Assembly: GCA_025361425.1 (NCBI GenBank)
Contig: JANYAH010000362.1
Span: forward strand, 1 to 33,510
DNA from: Candidatus Solibacter sp.
Lineage (GTDB): Bacteria; Acidobacteriota; Terriglobia; Bryobacterales; Bryobacteraceae
Direction of reading: 5' to 3'
DNA: 33,510 nucleotides
Within the stretch, counting starts at the first letter, position 1; each line of letters opens with the position of its first letter. The translations under genes were made by a program, and so were the position numbers. Positions 31,979 through 33,510 of the stretch are shown one piece after another. Under the pieces are notes generated by a model. The model worked only from the letters and a program-made list of their open reading frames with translations. It was not told the origin of the DNA and ran no database searches.

Positions 31979-32428
31979 ATGACCATCGCCGATCTTGCCC
32001 GGATTGCAGGACGCACTTACCCCGCGCGGCGCCGCACGCAGAATTTGGTGGGGGGCGCGAGCCCCATCCAAGCCGCCAATTTCTCCATCGGCAACGTCAC
32101 CCTGGAGCCCAACGGGGGGCAAGTGCCGTGGCACAACCAGGAGCAGGAAGAGGTCTACTTCATCATTGAAGGCACGGGGGAAATGTGCCTGGGCGAGGAG
32201 CGCATGACGCTGCACGCCGGGCAGGCGGTCTACATACCGCATCAGGTCTTCCATCAGTTGACGAATACCGGCGACACAGCGCTGCGCATGCTCTACTGCT
32301 ACGGACCCGCCGGCGACGTGGCCCACTGGCGCCAGGAACTGGAGGGCACGCTCCCCCGAGCCGGCGTCGATAGCCCCGCGCTGCCCGCCGGAGCCCACCC
32401 GCAATGCACCGAGAAACCGAAAGCGTAA
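31979..32428 (+). CDS. Single-domain cupin protein
   Basis: The 149-aa protein has both cupin motifs. Motif 1 is in VPWHNQEQEEVYFIIEGTG, with His52, Gln54 in place of the second His, and Glu58. Motif 2 is GQAVYIPHQVFHQLTN (81-96), with Pro87 and His92. The metal set would be His/Gln/Glu/His, as in many sugar-related cupins. It is probably a small isomerase, epimerase or binding protein. The start has a strong Shine-Dalgarno. It is 9 bases ahead of the Gfo/Idh/MocA gene, so a shared role in sugar or carboxylate breakdown is likely. Confidence 0.85.
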   Translation: MTIADLARIAGRTYPARRRTQNLVGGASPIQAANFSIGNVTLEPNGGQVPWHNQEQEEVYFIIEGTGEMCLGEERMTLHAGQAVYIPHQVFHQLTNTGDTALRMLYCYGPAGDVAHWRQELEGTLPRAGVDSPALPAGAHPQCTEKPKA

Positions 32429-32437
32429 CCCAACTCC

Positions 32438-33510
32438 ATGAGCGATAAAACCATCCACTCCGTAGGCATCATCATGAACGGCGTCACCGGACGCATGGGG
32501 TTGAACCAGCACCTGCGCCGGTCCATCTACGCCATCATGAAGCAGGGCGGCGTCCAGCTTGGCCCGAGCGAGACCATCATGCCGCAGCCGATTCTGGTGG
32601 GCCGCAACGCCGCCAAGCTGGAGGCTATCAGCGCGGACTGCGGCGGCATCCCGTGGACCACCGATCTTGATCGCGTCCTCGACAGCCCGGACTATTCCAT
32701 CTATTTCGACTCGCAGACCACCGACCGCCGCGCCGCCGACGTCAAAAAGGCCGTCGCCAGCGGCAAGCACATCTACTGCGAGAAGCCGGTTTCGAACAGT
32801 CTCGAGGCCGCGCTGGAACTGCTCTCTTTAGCGGAAAAAGCAGGCGTCAAGCACGGCGTGGTACAGGACAAACTCTGGCTGCCCGGCCTGCTGAAACTGA
32901 AGACGCTGATGGACCTGGGCTTCTTCGGCCGTATCTTCAGCGTGCGCGGCGAATTCGGCTATTGGGTCTTCGAAGGCGACACCGTCCCCATACAGCGCCC
33001 CTCCTGGAACTATCGCAAGGAAGCGGGCGGCGGCATCATTTTGGACATGCTCTGCCACTGGCGTTACGTTTTGGACAACCTTTTCGGACCGGTGAAGGCG
33101 GTCTCCTGCCTGGGCGCCACCCACATTCCGACGCGCTGGGACGAAGCCGGCAAGCCGTACAGTTGCACGGCCGACGATTCGGCCTACGCCACTTTCGACA
33201 TTGCGGGCAAAGACGGCGCCATTGTGGCCCACTTTAATTCGTCCTGGGCCGTCCGCGTGCGCCGCGACGACCTGCTCACCATCCAGGTGGACGGCACCAA
33301 GGGCACCGCGGTCGCCGGTCTGCGCCACTGCTGGACGCAGCACTACGGCAACACTCCGCGCCCGGTTTGGAACCCCGATGTGGACAGCCCGCTCAACTAT
33401 TTCGATGGCTGGCAGAAGGTCCCGGAGCAGGACACGTTCGATAACGCATTCAAGCGCCAGTGGGAGCTTTTCCTGCGCCACGTGGTCAAGGACGAGCCTT
33501 GGAGTTGGGG
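32438..33510 (+). CDS. Gfo/Idh/MocA-family NAD(P)-dependent oxidoreductase, 3' end off the window
   Basis: The frame is open from the ATG at 32438 to the right edge (357 codons seen, no stop). The N-terminal Rossmann loop is GVTGRMG (15-21), closer in wording to DapB than to typical Gfo/Idh. The family motif CEKP is at 114-117 (Lys116 is the likely catalytic Lys). GGGIILDMLCHW at 197-208 provides the Asp203 and His207 of the active site, with Cys206 where Gly is usual. The enzyme probably oxidises a sugar, sugar acid or inositol-type substrate using NAD(P). It follows the cupin by 9 bases in one operon. The full length is probably about 380-400 aa. Confidence 0.88.
   Translation, partial: MSDKTIHSVGIIMNGVTGRMGLNQHLRRSIYAIMKQGGVQLGPSETIMPQPILVGRNAAKLEAISADCGGIPWTTDLDRVLDSPDYSIYFDSQTTDRRAADVKKAVASGKHIYCEKPVSNSLEAALELLSLAEKAGVKHGVVQDKLWLPGLLKLKTLMDLGFFGRIFSVRGEFGYWVFEGDTVPIQRPSWNYRKEAGGGIILDMLCHWRYVLDNLFGPVKAVSCLGATHIPTRWDEAGKPYSCTADDSAYATFDIAGKDGAIVAHFNSSWAVRVRRDDLLTIQVDGTKGTAVAGLRHCWTQHYGNTPRPVWNPDVDSPLNYFDGWQKVPEQDTFDNAFKRQWELFLRHVVKDEPWSW

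Noticed and set aside
32828-33481. 217-codon minus-strand frame opposite the oxidoreductase
   Set aside because: Shadow of the plus-strand Gfo/Idh/MocA frame, which has the EKP motif and a clean start.

Overview
The window looks like chromosomal DNA of an Acidobacteriota member close to Candidatus Solibacter / Bryobacter. The base composition is GC-rich. It carries a very large secreted BACON-type protein ending in the C-terminal domain I know from Solibacter (TIGR03437), an Oar-like TonB-dependent receptor with a carboxypeptidase-regulatory-like N-terminus, a TIGR03790-type protein and a PEP-CTERM protein. This placement comes from family recognition, not from a search. No rRNA, tRNA, CRISPR array, transposase or phage gene was seen.

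Layout. (1) 74-5816, minus strand: a compact surface-polysaccharide operon running acyl carrier protein, GNAT/FemAB-like transferase, polysaccharide deacetylase, TIGR03790 protein, SAM methyltransferase and RfaE1-type heptose-phosphate kinase. A GT4 glycosyltransferase (5825-6931, plus) starts head to head with it, only 8 bases away. (2) 7026-14834, minus: an eight-gene type IV pilus / type II secretion assembly operon, lolA-pilC-pilB-pilM-pilN-pilO-pilP-like-pseudopilin, with overlapping or nearly touching genes. No secretin, major pilin, PilT or prepilin peptidase is present, and the last gene carries a large collagen-like insertion. (3) 14914-18483, minus: a SWIM zinc-finger protein and a SNF2 helicase 3 bases apart. 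(4) 18621-28586, minus: the BACON protein, a membrane-fused spermidine-synthase-like protein, a glutaryl-CoA-dehydrogenase-like enzyme and the TonB-dependent receptor. (5) 28827-33510: a secreted YtcJ-like amidohydrolase (plus), a convergent PEP-CTERM protein (minus) with a good sigma-70-like promoter, then a cupin and a Gfo/Idh/MocA oxidoreductase (plus; the latter runs off the right edge).

How the parts fit. The polysaccharide operon, the TIGR03790 protein and the PEP-CTERM protein together suggest an exosortase/EPS system whose exosortase lies outside the window. The ACP and the GNAT-like protein share a TGATG stop/start, which suggests acylation of a sugar or polysaccharide. The pil operon would supply the inner-membrane platform and ATPase of a secretion or pilus machine.

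The observations most worth checking are the collagen-like insert in the pseudopilin, an abrupt codon-usage break inside the amidohydrolase gene, two diverged copies of an intergenic palindrome whose arms appear to have co-changed, and a 19-bp palindrome at the predicted transcription start of the PEP-CTERM gene. I found no clear new defence or mobile system.
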